Shown here piece after piece: positions 11,657-20,577 of a stretch of DNA of 64,000 nt (its first letter is position 1; every line of letters begins with the position of its first letter). The position numbers were made by a program, and so were the translations under genes. The stretch comes from Paenibacillus plantarum (GTDB taxonomy: Bacteria > Bacillota > Bacilli > Paenibacillales > NBRC-103111): positions 1 to 64,000 of the forward strand of contig NZ_WHNY01000065.1 of NCBI RefSeq assembly GCF_013141695.1, read 5' to 3'. The notes below the pieces were generated by a model. It searched no databases. It was given only the letters and a program-made list of their open reading frames with translations, and had not been told where the DNA came from.

Positions 11657-12743
11657 CGGTGTCACCCTCCTCTTTGGATGTGTCGGCTGGCTCGTCCGTC
11701 GTCAGCTTGAGGAAGATATCCTCTAAGCTGAGGCTTTCTCGCTTCATCGCTAGAATCGGCAGTCCTGCGCTTGCGAGTCGGAAGAATACCGCTTCGCGGA
11801 TGTCTTCTGCGCGATCTGCGGAGGTGACGAGGAGTTTGACGGACTCGACTGGTGCAGATGACAGAGCAGCTGCCGGAACATCGGTTGCTTCGTCTGTAGC
11901 GGACTCCACAGGTTCCAAAGCTTCCAAAGATTCTAGGGCAGACACCGTTGGTGCTGCTGCGCCCGCTTCCGGTGCGTCGACTTCTTTCACTTCGCCGATG
12001 GAAGGCAGGCTGCGCAGCTCGTTCAAGATCCGCTCGCGAGGTCCCTTGACCTCGAGCGACACTTCGAACGTCTCGCCCATCGTGCGGCCGAGATGCTCGG
12101 GGCGCTCGTCGAGAACGACGCGGCCTTGGTTGATGATGAGAACGCGATTACAAATCGCGTTAATTTCAGGCAAAATGTGCGTGCTCAGCAGCACGGTGTG
12201 ATTCTCGCCCAGCTCGTGGATGAGCTGGCGGATCTCGATGATCTGCTTCGGATCGAGGCCCGACGTGGGCTCGTCCAGAATCAGCAGATCCGGTTGGTGC
12301 AGGATCGCTTGCGCGAGTCCGAGGCGCTGCTTGTAGCCCTTGGAGAGGGAGCGAATGATTTGCTTCTCGCGACCTTGCAGTCCGAGCTTGTCGATGGCTT
12401 CGCCGACACGCAGTTTTTGCTCGCGCGCAGGCACATCGCGCAGGTTGGCGATGAAGCGCAGGTAAGACTGTACCGTCATCTCGGGGTACAGGGGCGGTGT
12501 TTCAGGCAAGTATCCGATCTTGCGGCGCGCCTTCTTCGGGTTCTCGGCCATGGAGTGACCGTCCACCCATATTTGACCATGCGTCGGATTCAGGTAACCT
12601 GTAATCATGCGCATCGTCGTTGTTTTGCCAGCACCATTCGGCCCTAAGAAGCCGACGATTTCACCGCGCTGCATCGAGAAGTCGATGTTATGCACGCCGC
12701 GATCATTTCCGTACAGCTTGCTGACTTGTTTGACCTCTAGCAT
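11649..12743 (-). CDS. GldA-like ABC transporter ATP-binding protein
   Basis: ATPase of the GldAFG-type exporter. Walker A GPNGAGKTT, signature LSKGYKQRLGLAQA, Walker B LLILDEPTSGLDP and the H-loop STHIL are all intact in the first 210 residues. The C-terminal part has two beta-rich segments (SLEVKGPRERIL and VKLLVTSADRAED) separated by an Ala/Glu/Ser/Pro-rich linker (about 255-305) that the usual family member lacks. The final EDIFLKLT motif is typical of ABC-2 ATPases. It is the first gene of the operon; GGGGGATCTTGG precedes its ATG. Confidence 0.9.
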   Translation of the reverse strand: MLEVKQVSKLYGNDRGVHNIDFSMQRGEIVGFLGPNGAGKTTTMRMITGYLNPTHGQIWVDGHSMAENPKKARRKIGYLPETPPLYPEMTVQSYLRFIANLRDVPAREQKLRVGEAIDKLGLQGREKQIIRSLSKGYKQRLGLAQAILHQPDLLILDEPTSGLDPKQIIEIRQLIHELGENHTVLLSTHILPEINAICNRVLIINQGRVVLDERPEHLGRTMGETFEVSLEVKGPRERILNELRSLPSIGEVKEVDAPEAGAAAPTVSALESLEALEPVESATDEATDVPAAALSSAPVESVKLLVTSADRAEDIREAVFFRLASAGLPILAMKRESLSLEDIFLKLTTDEPADTSKEEGDTDA

Positions 12744-12970
12744 CCAAGATCCCCCATTTCTATGCGTTCGTATTATTCATCATCACTATACGGGTGGAAA
12801 CATAAACCAACCTTAAGCAAATCTGAAAAATAGATTAAAAAAATGTGTCCGATTTGTGAACGAGAGGAGATTTTTGTTTAGATGTGTTCGGCTAGTGCGC
12901 ATTATGTCGGATATACGATTTAAATGGAAAATATGTAGGTAATTCCGTCTGTTTCTCTGTTTTTTCCGAA

Positions 12971-13112
12971 ATAACTGGAAAAGGTACAGCTATTCTTGGC
13001 TGTAGGGCGAAAATGTGGTGGTATGGTCAAAATTAGCTGGATAATTTCCAGTTAAATATTAAATTCGCTTAGAAGTCGATAATTTAGATGGAGGTTTTCC
13101 AGTTAAAAGGTG
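12971..13112. repeat. Dispersed intergenic repeat units (copy 1)
   Basis: Three units of the type TAACTGGAAA-(4 to 6 bases)-CAGCTATT or CATCTAAA occur here: one on the plus strand at about 12972 and two on the minus strand ending near 13055 and 13110. The same motif occurs four times at 33002-33192. This suggests a short noncoding repeat family. Confidence 0.55.
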
Positions 13113-13139
13113 CGGGGAGCGTTGGCATGGGGCGGGCGA

Positions 13140-13733
13140 TGAGTTGGTGGTGGAGTGGCTATTGGTTGGGAGCTCGATTGGGTGGGAGTTGAGTAGCTTT
13201 TGCTTGGGAGATCGAATAGGTGGTGGTGGAGTAGCCTTTGCTGAGGAGATCGATTGATTGGAAGTTGAGTAGCTTCTGCTGGGGGAGATCGATTGGCTGG
13301 TAGTTGAGTAGCTTCTGCTGGGGAGATCGATTGGCTGGTAGTTGAGTAGCTTCTGCTGGGGAGATCGATTGGCTGGTGTGTTTAGTAGCTTCTGCTGGGG
13401 AGATCGTTTGGCTGGTGTGTTGAGTAGCTTCTGCTGGAGAGATCGTTTGGCTGGTGGTAGAGTAGCTTTTGTTGGGGAGCTCGATTGGCTGGTAGTTGAG
13501 TAGCGTTGGTAGAGAGCTCGATTGGCTAGTAGTTGAGTAGCTTTTGCTGGGAGATCGTTTGGGTGGTGGTGGAGTAGCTTCTGCTGGGGAACTCGATTGG
13601 CTGGTAGTTGAGTAGCTTCCGCTTGAGAGATCGATTGGGTGGTAGTTGAGTAGCTTTTGTTGGGAGATCGATTGGTTAGTTGTCGAGTAGCGTTTGTTGG
13701 GAGATCGATTGGTTAGTGGGTGAGTAACGTATG
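13140..13733. repeat. Degenerate 38-bp tandem array, about 15 copies
   Basis: The word GAGTAGC or a one-base variant recurs at 13154, 13191, 13229, 13267, 13306, 13344, 13382, 13422, 13460, 13498, 13535, 13572, 13610, 13648, 13685 and 13722, a spacing of 37-40 bp. The rest of each unit reads roughly TTCTGCTGGGG then GATCGATTGGCTGGT. The units are contiguous with no spacers, so this is not a CRISPR array. The plus strand is strongly G+T rich. The period is not a multiple of three, and no frame stays open through the array. Confidence 0.9.
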
Positions 13734-14125
13734 GTAACTCCTAGAGAAATCGCCTGCTGGGCGTAAGCAAACTCGCCATAGGCAGTGAGAATGACAATTA
13801 TGGCCTTCCTTCACAGGGCTCAATGTAAAATCGAAGTCCAAATTCAACTCCCAAGTATAACTGAATGCGTTCCTGAATGTTTCGCAGACCCAGATTATTT
13901 AATCTTTTTTCAGATGATGACGTGACGTTCCCCGCAAGAATATGTTCAAGTTTCACTGGATCAATGCCAGGGCCTTTGTCAGAAACCTCAACCACGACGA
14001 CCCTATCTTCCACTGACGATGCCGTTACGATAATATGATTGACGGCTCGTTTGCGTAATCCGTAAAAAATACTATTTTCAACCAAGGTAATAATCGTCAG
14101 TTTAGCAATGGATACTACCGGAAAT
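13734..14125 (-). pseudogene. Remnant of a YesM/YesN-type two-component pair
   Basis: On the minus strand, about 14120-13800 encodes only the ATPase end of a LytS/YesM-family histidine kinase: KLTIITLVENSIFYGLRKR (N box), VSDKGPGID (G1) and NNLGLRNIQERIQLYLG (G2), then a stop. The first residues of the open frame are just the U32 terminator, so there is no true start. Directly after, in another frame, 13803-13735 reads IIVILTAYGEFAYAQQAIS, the middle of a YesN-type receiver domain. A deletion has joined the kinase end to the regulator interior, and the tandem array begins where the regulator similarity stops. Confidence 0.8.
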
Positions 14126-14131
14126 AAGAAA

Positions 14132-14155
14132 AGAGGTGAGCTTGTGCTCACCTCT
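14132..14155 (-). terminator. Terminator after the U32 gene
   Basis: Perfect 10-bp stem (AGAGGTGAGC with GCTCACCTCT) and 4-nt loop, followed on the minus strand by TTTTC. Confidence 0.8.
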
Positions 14156-14184
14156 CAAACGAATACCTATCGTGTTCCAGTTAT

Positions 14185-16737
14185 TTATTTCACCAAAGTA
14201 CCCTTCGTTACACCCAATTGATTGGTCGCTTTCAGGGAACGCCACACTTGTGTGCCGTTAATTTGACCATCGATCGCACGGCGGTACAGGTCAAGAATTT
14301 CCGTTACTTTCTCCGGTGTCTCTTCCAAGAACTCCACACGGAACGAGCGAATACCGAGATCCATGAAGTGGTTCAAATACTCCGCACCAGACTGGTCTAT
14401 CGCGTTGTACACGGTATTCCGGCAACCTTCATCAACACGCACGGGATGTGACATCCCGACACGGTCCTGCAAGGATACACGCTTCTCCTCGCATGGACGA
14501 CCACAGTTCGTGAAATCCGTACCTTCACTCAGGAAGGTACAGTACACGCAGTGTTCGGTGTGGAACATCGGCATATGCTGATGAATAACAACTTCGAGCT
14601 TGGATGTTTCCGCGCGGCGAAGCAAGTCGACCATCTGCTGAATGTTCAAGTCATACGAAGGTGTTACCTTTGAAAGCCCAGCAGCCAAGAACAAATCTGC
14701 TGCCTTATGGTTAGCGACATTCAAGGAGAAGTCACCAATCAACTCTGGTTGTGGTGCATCGGGATTCTCTAAGCGATGCTTCAAGAAATAGTACGCTGCG
14801 CCTGTATTACGAATCAGAACCGCATCTGGCTTAAGCTTGAGTATATTGTTAAAATAGCCCGTTTCCCCTGGCATATGAATCCGCGGTGTCACGAGGGCAA
14901 TTTTGCGCCCAGCGGCATGCACGGCTTCGACAGCGGCAGGAAACTGCTTAATAAATTCAAAATCAGCATAAATCAAGTTGACGTCCGTAGTCGCCAGCAC
15001 AGCCTTTATCTGATCCAAGCTACGGCAAAGTGCGGTCAACTGGGCGCTACTACGATCCGCTTGAGATAAAGCAGGTGCATTCACAGCGGTAACAGCCGCA
15101 TGATGCTCGGTTACAGCAACCGGCACGTCGTCATACACGCCGACTTCGCGCTTGATGTACGTGCGCGGCTTCTGCCGCTCGTCTTCCATCAACTCGACAG
15201 CCATGCGGCGCATGCTGTTCAGCTCACGCATCGGCACGATCAAAGCGCCGTCCAGCTGGACATCCAGCTCGGCAAGCTCATAAATCGTGCCGCCTAGACG
15301 ACCGAACTGCTCGGTGAAGAGCTGTTCGTCCATGGGTCTTTTTTCCGCTTGAACCAGCGGAAGCTCGGACTGTACGAAGACGGTGTGACCGCCTTTCACA
15401 TCCGTCCACCAGCTCTTCAGCGTCTCGCCAAGGACGCCGGTTACTTTCACGCTTACCGGGAATGTACGGTAAGGCTTATCCGTCTCGAACGTCTGACGCA
15501 GACGTTTGTCCAGCGCAGGGTCGTTCGTCTTCCAGATGCGGTCGCCAACGTGCAAACGGCCTAGCTCTACATCGTTGCGTCCCATAACGATTTCGATCAA
15601 TCCACCCTCGGCTTCGCCTTCGAGTTTCTCTCCCTTGCGGCGCAAATCGTAGATGCGCCCGCCCTCTTCCTTCTTCGTCGGATCCCCCGCGTCGAAGACA
15701 AGACCATCGCCGCGCTTCAGCGGCGCTTCCAGCTCACAGATCACAGCATCACGCAGGATCTGCTTGATGCGACCCACGAAAACCCCGCGGCTCTTCGGAA
15801 ACGTGCCGTCAACCAACTGCTTGTTGTTGGTTCCTTGCAGGAACCCAACGGTAAAGCCACGTGAGAAGCTCTGCTGCAGCTCACGCACTTCCTCTTTGGA
15901 CGGACGAGCGTCCAGCCCATCGAAATAACGATCAATCGCTTTGCGATATTTGCTCACAACATTGGCTACATATTCAGGGGTCTTGAGACGCCCTTCAATT
16001 TTGAAAGAACGAACACCCGCTTCGATCAACTCTGGCACGATTTCAATCGCCGCCAAATCTTTCGGCGACAGCAAGTACGTAACGTCACCCATTGGCTTTT
16101 GTTCGCCATCGACCATCAAGTCATACGGTAACCGGCACGCCTGCGCACACTCTCCACGGTTAGCCGAACGTCCTCCCCACATTTCGGAGGTTAAGCATTG
16201 TCCCGAATAGGACACACAAAGGGCACCATGCACGAACACTTCCATCGGAAGTTTCGCTTGATCACCGATTTGTTTAATTTGTTTCAGGTTATTCTCACGA
16301 CCAAGAACGACACGTTCAATATCGAAAGGTTTCGTAAACTCAACCGCTTCTGGCGATGTAATCGTCATCTGCGTTGAACCGTGAATCGGGAAATCGGGTG
16401 AGATTTCACGAATCATTTTAACCAAGCCCAAATCCTGAACAATTACCGCGTCCACGCCCGCATCGACACACGCGTCAATTAATTGTTTGGCATCGTTCAA
16501 CTCTTCCTCGAATACGAGAATGTTAAACGTTAGGAAACCCTGTACACCATATAGATGAAGGAACGACATAATATCCGGCAGCTCAGCCATCGTAAAGTTA
16601 TGCGCTCTCGCTCTCGCATTGAATTTCTCCACACCAAAAAACACGGCATCCGCCCCATTGGCTACAGCCGCTCGCAAACAATCCCAATCCCCCGCAGGGG
16701 CCAATAATTCTACATCTTCTCTGCGTATCGTACGCAT
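14185..16737 (-). CDS. Long U32-family protein (RlhA-like, DUF3656 type)
   Basis: An 850-residue U32 protein. These are labelled peptidases, but characterised long members (RlhA) and short ones (TrhP) hydroxylate cytidine or uridine in rRNA and tRNA. The N-terminal barrel has LAPAGDWDCLRAAVANGADAVFFG, the FHGALCVSYSGQC-type segment, and ECAQACR cysteines that serve an iron-sulfur site in the family. A middle region matches DUF3656, and a second barrel-like part carries HTEHCVYC and CGRPCEE. The order supports RlhA; the exact RNA target is inferred. ATG 16737 lies 9 bases after AAAGGA; a TTG at 16761 is less likely. The gene stands alone and is divergent from the surface-modification operon. 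Confidence 0.85.
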   Translation of the reverse strand: MRTIRREDVELLAPAGDWDCLRAAVANGADAVFFGVEKFNARARAHNFTMAELPDIMSFLHLYGVQGFLTFNILVFEEELNDAKQLIDACVDAGVDAVIVQDLGLVKMIREISPDFPIHGSTQMTITSPEAVEFTKPFDIERVVLGRENNLKQIKQIGDQAKLPMEVFVHGALCVSYSGQCLTSEMWGGRSANRGECAQACRLPYDLMVDGEQKPMGDVTYLLSPKDLAAIEIVPELIEAGVRSFKIEGRLKTPEYVANVVSKYRKAIDRYFDGLDARPSKEEVRELQQSFSRGFTVGFLQGTNNKQLVDGTFPKSRGVFVGRIKQILRDAVICELEAPLKRGDGLVFDAGDPTKKEEGGRIYDLRRKGEKLEGEAEGGLIEIVMGRNDVELGRLHVGDRIWKTNDPALDKRLRQTFETDKPYRTFPVSVKVTGVLGETLKSWWTDVKGGHTVFVQSELPLVQAEKRPMDEQLFTEQFGRLGGTIYELAELDVQLDGALIVPMRELNSMRRMAVELMEDERQKPRTYIKREVGVYDDVPVAVTEHHAAVTAVNAPALSQADRSSAQLTALCRSLDQIKAVLATTDVNLIYADFEFIKQFPAAVEAVHAAGRKIALVTPRIHMPGETGYFNNILKLKPDAVLIRNTGAAYYFLKHRLENPDAPQPELIGDFSLNVANHKAADLFLAAGLSKVTPSYDLNIQQMVDLLRRAETSKLEVVIHQHMPMFHTEHCVYCTFLSEGTDFTNCGRPCEEKRVSLQDRVGMSHPVRVDEGCRNTVYNAIDQSGAEYLNHFMDLGIRSFRVEFLEETPEKVTEILDLYRRAIDGQINGTQVWRSLKATNQLGVTKGTLVK

Positions 16738-16889
16738 GGCAGCAAATCCTTTCAATATCAATCCTCGGTAATCCTCAAACTCTTCTTCTCTTTAGTGTAA
16801 CAGAAACGATAGGTAGGAATCTAGGGCAGGGGATAACTACGCCTTAAGCCAATATCCGACAATACAATGCCTTTCCATGCCTTTAGAAG

Positions 16890-16918
16890 TTAACAAACGT
16901 ACCCATGAATGCTATAAT
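16890..16918 (+). promoter_or_regulatory. Sigma-A promoter of the Dlt-like operon
   Basis: TTAACA (16890-16895), a 17-bp spacer and TATAAT (16913-16918). Initiation near 16925 would leave an untranslated leader of about 75 bases before the FG-GAP gene. Confidence 0.75.
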
Positions 16919-17002
16919 GGCAAGGATAGTGACCTTTATTGACAATTCTCCCATGCTTCGACAAGGGTGAATTGCAACCTTTCTAGCAATCGAGGGATCC
17001 TT

Positions 17003-20000
17003 TTGAATTTGTCGAAAATTCGTGTAACCCAACTACTGATCGGGTTAAGCCTTGGCCTCTTAATCATCGTGCTAACCCTTCTATTTTTGCCAAAAGTCGA
17101 GGAAACTAAGCTTCTATACGCAACGAGCGGGGATTCTTATGATATGGCCGCTTATAGTAATTTCGAGCAAACCTTGCAAGCAGGTGTTCAAATTGATAGA
17201 AAAAGCGTGCTTTCCCTCTCAGCCCGCCAGCTACGCTCCTATGACGCTTTATATCTGGATCCCGCGCTAGCGCAGGCTTCCACATGGCCCAAACAAGCGG
17301 ATAAGCTCATCAGCTTCGTGAAGCAGGGCGGACATTTACTGTTAGAAAATGAGTTTGCGAATCAGTTCCCGGTAGACTTTCTGGGAGCTAAGTCGATTAT
17401 TGATTTGAAAAAAGTGCCAATCGGCAACTTAGTTTTAAGCCCTCAGTCAGTAGATTCGCTGACGCTTGGCTATCCTCAGGTGTCTGTTAATTTACAGGGC
17501 ATTCAGCAATCGTTTCAATTGTTTACACAAAGCTATCTCAAACATAATGCCATGGATGATATGCCTGGATTTAATCTTGGATACGGCTTTGAGCCATCTA
17601 CCGGACAATCCGTTATCAACATGTACAAAGCATTCGAATCCAAACAGCCTGTCTCCCTTGTCTTGCACAATCGTGTGGGCAAAGGTGCCGTGCTCATCAG
17701 CAGTAATTTCCTGCCGAATCGGTACTTCCCTACCGGTTTTGATATGAAGAGCGGATTCGATCCGAAATTAGGCTTTGCCAAGCTCGCAGAGAAATACGAA
17801 GCAGCAAGCAAGGTAACTCCGGGAACGACTTACTTCAATAAAAGAGCGATGCCCATCGAGCCCTATTTTGACTTTGCTTGGGCGGCGGCGAACATGCAGT
17901 ATCGCAGTGAGCTGCTCGCCTATGTCGCTAAGGAAACGCTCGGGTACAGTATTAAGAAGAGTCTTGGACCGTATGGCAGGCCAGCGATGGCGTTTCAAAA
18001 CCATTTTGAGGCGATGCCGGCGATCGGGCAAAAAGACGGCATCGCTTGGGCGGAGAAGCTGAAGGAGTATAACGAGGTTCCCTCGTTTACCCTAGTGCGC
18101 AGCGCCTTCTACTGGGGTGAATGGCGCGAGAGCGTGACGGTGCAGCTCAACACAGGAACGAACGCGAAGCCGTCGTTCGTCGGCGAGCTGCCCGGCTCCG
18201 GCTACGCGAGCGGACTGCACGTGATGGCTGCCGGCATTCCGTTGCGGCAAGCCACGTACGGGCCGTATCGTGACCTCGCAGGCACGATTGAACTGCCGTA
18301 CCGCGCGTACCCGGCCGCCGCGGATCTGAACGGCGACGGCCGCATGGACCTCGTCGTCGGCAGCGCGGATGGATTCGTGTATGTCTACACGAATCTGGGC
18401 AAGGATGAGGCGACTTACGTCAGCGAGCCGCCGCCGAAGGGCATGGCGCTGCCCGACACGTTCGGCGCGCCGGTGAAATTGCTGCTGGAGAGCGGCGCAC
18501 CGCTCCAGCTCAGCCCTTACAGTGCCGTTCACGCCGCAGACGTGAACGGGGATGGCCGCACGGACCTCGTCGTCTCGGACGAGTCCGGCGGGGTGTGGCA
18601 GCTGCCGCAGCTCGCTAGCGGCAGGTTCTCCCCGCCCGCAGCTGTGCGCGCGGGCGGGAAAGCGCTGCAGCTGCCCGGAGGGCCTGCAGCGCCAGCCGTC
18701 GCCGACGTGAACGGCGACGGCAAGCTCGACCTCGTCCTAGGCGCAGCCGATGGACGAGTGTGGCTGTATCAGGGCCGCAGCGCAGCGGCCCTGGATCTCG
18801 AGGAAGGCAGCGCGCTATTCCCGCTGCCCAATCACGCCACGCACGCCGCGCCAGCGGTGCGTGACATGAATCAAGACGGCCGACCGGATCTTGTGGTCGG
18901 CAGCAGCGACGGGGACCTCCAAGTGTTCACCAAAGAAACCGGTGGCGCTTGGGCAGACATAGGCCCCCTCGCCGGGACAACCTTAAACCAAGTCGGCAAC
19001 CACGCGTTAGTTGCTGGACATTATTCCGTGCCATTATGGCTGGATCTCAATCACGATGGCAATGACGATCTCATTGTGGGTGGTATCGAATTCGGCTCAC
19101 CGGTAGCGATCGATGACCCGCACTTTCCTTATAAAGCGGAACTAAACGAGTTCATTGCGTATGCGAAAGATCAGCATTTACAACTAAATCCACATACATT
19201 TGTACATAATTTTAAGAGTGCTGAAGATGAGACCACAGAGTTCAACCTGCATCAACAGGCTTTTGATAAGCTTGGTATTCCATGGTTACACCCTGGAACG
19301 AACCAGCACACCTGGCGCATTAACAATGAAGCATGGAATCAGACCTTTTCTACAGAGAAAAAGAACAAGATGTGGTACAACTTCGGATTCTTACCGTCCG
19401 AGTCACCTGTGCTCGCTCGTCCAGAATCGATCTGGTCGCTTCCCTTCCTTTTACAAGATGAGCAAGGAAAGACTGATGCGACGATGCTCATTCATGCACC
19501 TACACCCGTCCTTAGGCCGGCTGGTGACAATGCCAACACAGATGTATTCGAATCCATGGTCAAGCTGGATATGCCGATTGATTATTTCGAGCATATTGAA
19601 TACCATTTTCCTGAACCTCAGAAAATTGCTAACTTAACGGAATTTGCTGATTACTTTGACAAGCTTCGCACGAAGCATGATTATAATTTTATGTCCGAAA
19701 CACAGATGGCCAAATCGTTCTTAACCGCTATGCAAAGCGATGTGAAGATCAGCCAATCCTGGGCGTCCTACCTGTGGGATCGATTGAAAGATCATCTCAG
19801 CGGAGGTAGTCCTCACTTCCACGCCACGCTGTCACCAGAAACATCAGGTGTCTCTGGTTTAGCGGAAGAGTATGCAAATACCCTAGGCGTCACCATTGAA
19901 AAAGGCGATAAGCTCGCCCTATATTCCCTGCAAAGCAATTCCAACATCTATACGACGATGGAGAACAAGTTATATCTCGGATTAGCGAAGAAGGCTGAGA

Positions 20001-20266
20001 TTCGCGTGGGCCCATCTTCACAAGAGTTCCACGTTGTGCGTTCGAATGTCCCTTTTACCCTTACTAGTGAAGGAAGCACACATCAGTTGAAGCTTGAATC
20101 AGCAGGACTGCAGCAAGTTAAATTGTTTAGTCCTGTCGAGCTTAAGTTTAGTACCACTGACGACACGTCAATTGTTTATGATGCACCTACCATGACGTAC
20201 ACAGTGACCCGATACGGGGACGTGACAACACTTACTTTTACCGGACCTGCCGCCAATGCGCAGTAA
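17003..20266 (+). CDS. Membrane-anchored FG-GAP propeller surface protein
   Basis: A 1,087-residue protein with one N-terminal membrane helix (about 9-30, LLIGLSLGLLIIVLTLLFL) and no lipobox, so most of it lies outside the cell. Residues about 38-250 resemble a GATase1-like fold (VKQGGHLLLENEF). About 430-710 hold five FG-GAP/VCBS calcium-binding repeats, for example ADLNGDGRMDLVVGSADG, ADVNGDGKLDLVLG and MNQDGRPDLVVGSSDG. The remaining C-terminal 370 residues are unassigned. TTG 17003 is preferred because GAGGG lies 6 bases upstream; GTG 16967 has no site. The propeller part is much more GC-rich than the ends. As the first gene of the carrier/ligase/MBOAT operon, it may be the acceptor or a polymer-handling partner. 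Confidence 0.8.
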   Translation: MNLSKIRVTQLLIGLSLGLLIIVLTLLFLPKVEETKLLYATSGDSYDMAAYSNFEQTLQAGVQIDRKSVLSLSARQLRSYDALYLDPALAQASTWPKQADKLISFVKQGGHLLLENEFANQFPVDFLGAKSIIDLKKVPIGNLVLSPQSVDSLTLGYPQVSVNLQGIQQSFQLFTQSYLKHNAMDDMPGFNLGYGFEPSTGQSVINMYKAFESKQPVSLVLHNRVGKGAVLISSNFLPNRYFPTGFDMKSGFDPKLGFAKLAEKYEAASKVTPGTTYFNKRAMPIEPYFDFAWAAANMQYRSELLAYVAKETLGYSIKKSLGPYGRPAMAFQNHFEAMPAIGQKDGIAWAEKLKEYNEVPSFTLVRSAFYWGEWRESVTVQLNTGTNAKPSFVGELPGSGYASGLHVMAAGIPLRQATYGPYRDLAGTIELPYRAYPAAADLNGDGRMDLVVGSADGFVYVYTNLGKDEATYVSEPPPKGMALPDTFGAPVKLLLESGAPLQLSPYSAVHAADVNGDGRTDLVVSDESGGVWQLPQLASGRFSPPAAVRAGGKALQLPGGPAAPAVADVNGDGKLDLVLGAADGRVWLYQGRSAAALDLEEGSALFPLPNHATHAAPAVRDMNQDGRPDLVVGSSDGDLQVFTKETGGAWADIGPLAGTTLNQVGNHALVAGHYSVPLWLDLNHDGNDDLIVGGIEFGSPVAIDDPHFPYKAELNEFIAYAKDQHLQLNPHTFVHNFKSAEDETTEFNLHQQAFDKLGIPWLHPGTNQHTWRINNEAWNQTFSTEKKNKMWYNFGFLPSESPVLARPESIWSLPFLLQDEQGKTDATMLIHAPTPVLRPAGDNANTDVFESMVKLDMPIDYFEHIEYHFPEPQKIANLTEFADYFDKLRTKHDYNFMSETQMAKSFLTAMQSDVKISQSWASYLWDRLKDHLSGGSPHFHATLSPETSGVSGLAEEYANTLGVTIEKGDKLALYSLQSNSNIYTTMENKLYLGLAKKAEIRVGPSSQEFHVVRSNVPFTLTSEGSTHQLKLESAGLQQVKLFSPVELKFSTTDDTSIVYDAPTMTYTVTRYGDVTTLTFTGPAANAQ

Positions 20267-20318
20267 CCCTATCAACATTAATCATATCTACCCATTTGTG
20301 AATCAGGAGGCTTTCCCC

Positions 20319-20570
20319 ATGTCTACTTTATTAGAAGAGCTTGAGCAGCATATTCGCGAGCGTTACGAAATTGCCGAGGACGATGACGATTTCGATGTTA
20401 ATGTTCATTTGTTCGATTATGGTTTTATCGATTCCGTTGGGGCGACTGCCCTCATCGCGCATATTGAGAAAACGTACAACCTGCAAGTGACGAATCAAGA
20501 TCTTATGCTCTATCCGATGAACACGGTGAATGAAATTGCCGAATTTATTTCCAAGAAGACAGCGAGGTAA
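20319..20570 (+). CDS. DltC-like acyl/aminoacyl carrier protein
   Basis: An 83-residue acidic carrier protein. The phosphopantetheine site is Ser39 in DYGFIDSVGA, the DS motif of DltC and acyl carrier proteins; the four-helix pattern and length also fit. The ATG is 8 bases after AGGAGG. It sits between the FG-GAP gene and the amino acid:carrier ligase gene, so it probably carries an aminoacyl thioester rather than a fatty acid. A phosphopantetheinyl transferase must be supplied from elsewhere, as none is in the window. No DltA-type adenylation gene accompanies it. Confidence 0.92.
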   Translation: MSTLLEELEQHIRERYEIAEDDDDFDVNVHLFDYGFIDSVGATALIAHIEKTYNLQVTNQDLMLYPMNTVNEIAEFISKKTAR

Positions 20571-20577
20571 TCAACTC

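Larger units (their letters stand above)
12744..13733. other. Gene-free region with repeats
   Basis: About 1 kb without a supportable gene. 12744-12960 is AT-rich sequence upstream of the exporter operon; I could not choose a promoter there with confidence. 12971-13112 holds dispersed repeat units, and about 13140-13733 holds a 38-bp tandem array. Both are listed separately. Confidence 0.75.

Noticed and set aside
13140-13733. CRISPR array
   Set aside because: The repeats are contiguous, with no unique spacers, and no cas genes are present.
13798-14151. Intact 117-residue histidine kinase gene
   Set aside because: Its first residues come from the U32 terminator, the kinase core is missing, and it runs into a receiver fragment; treated as a pseudogene.
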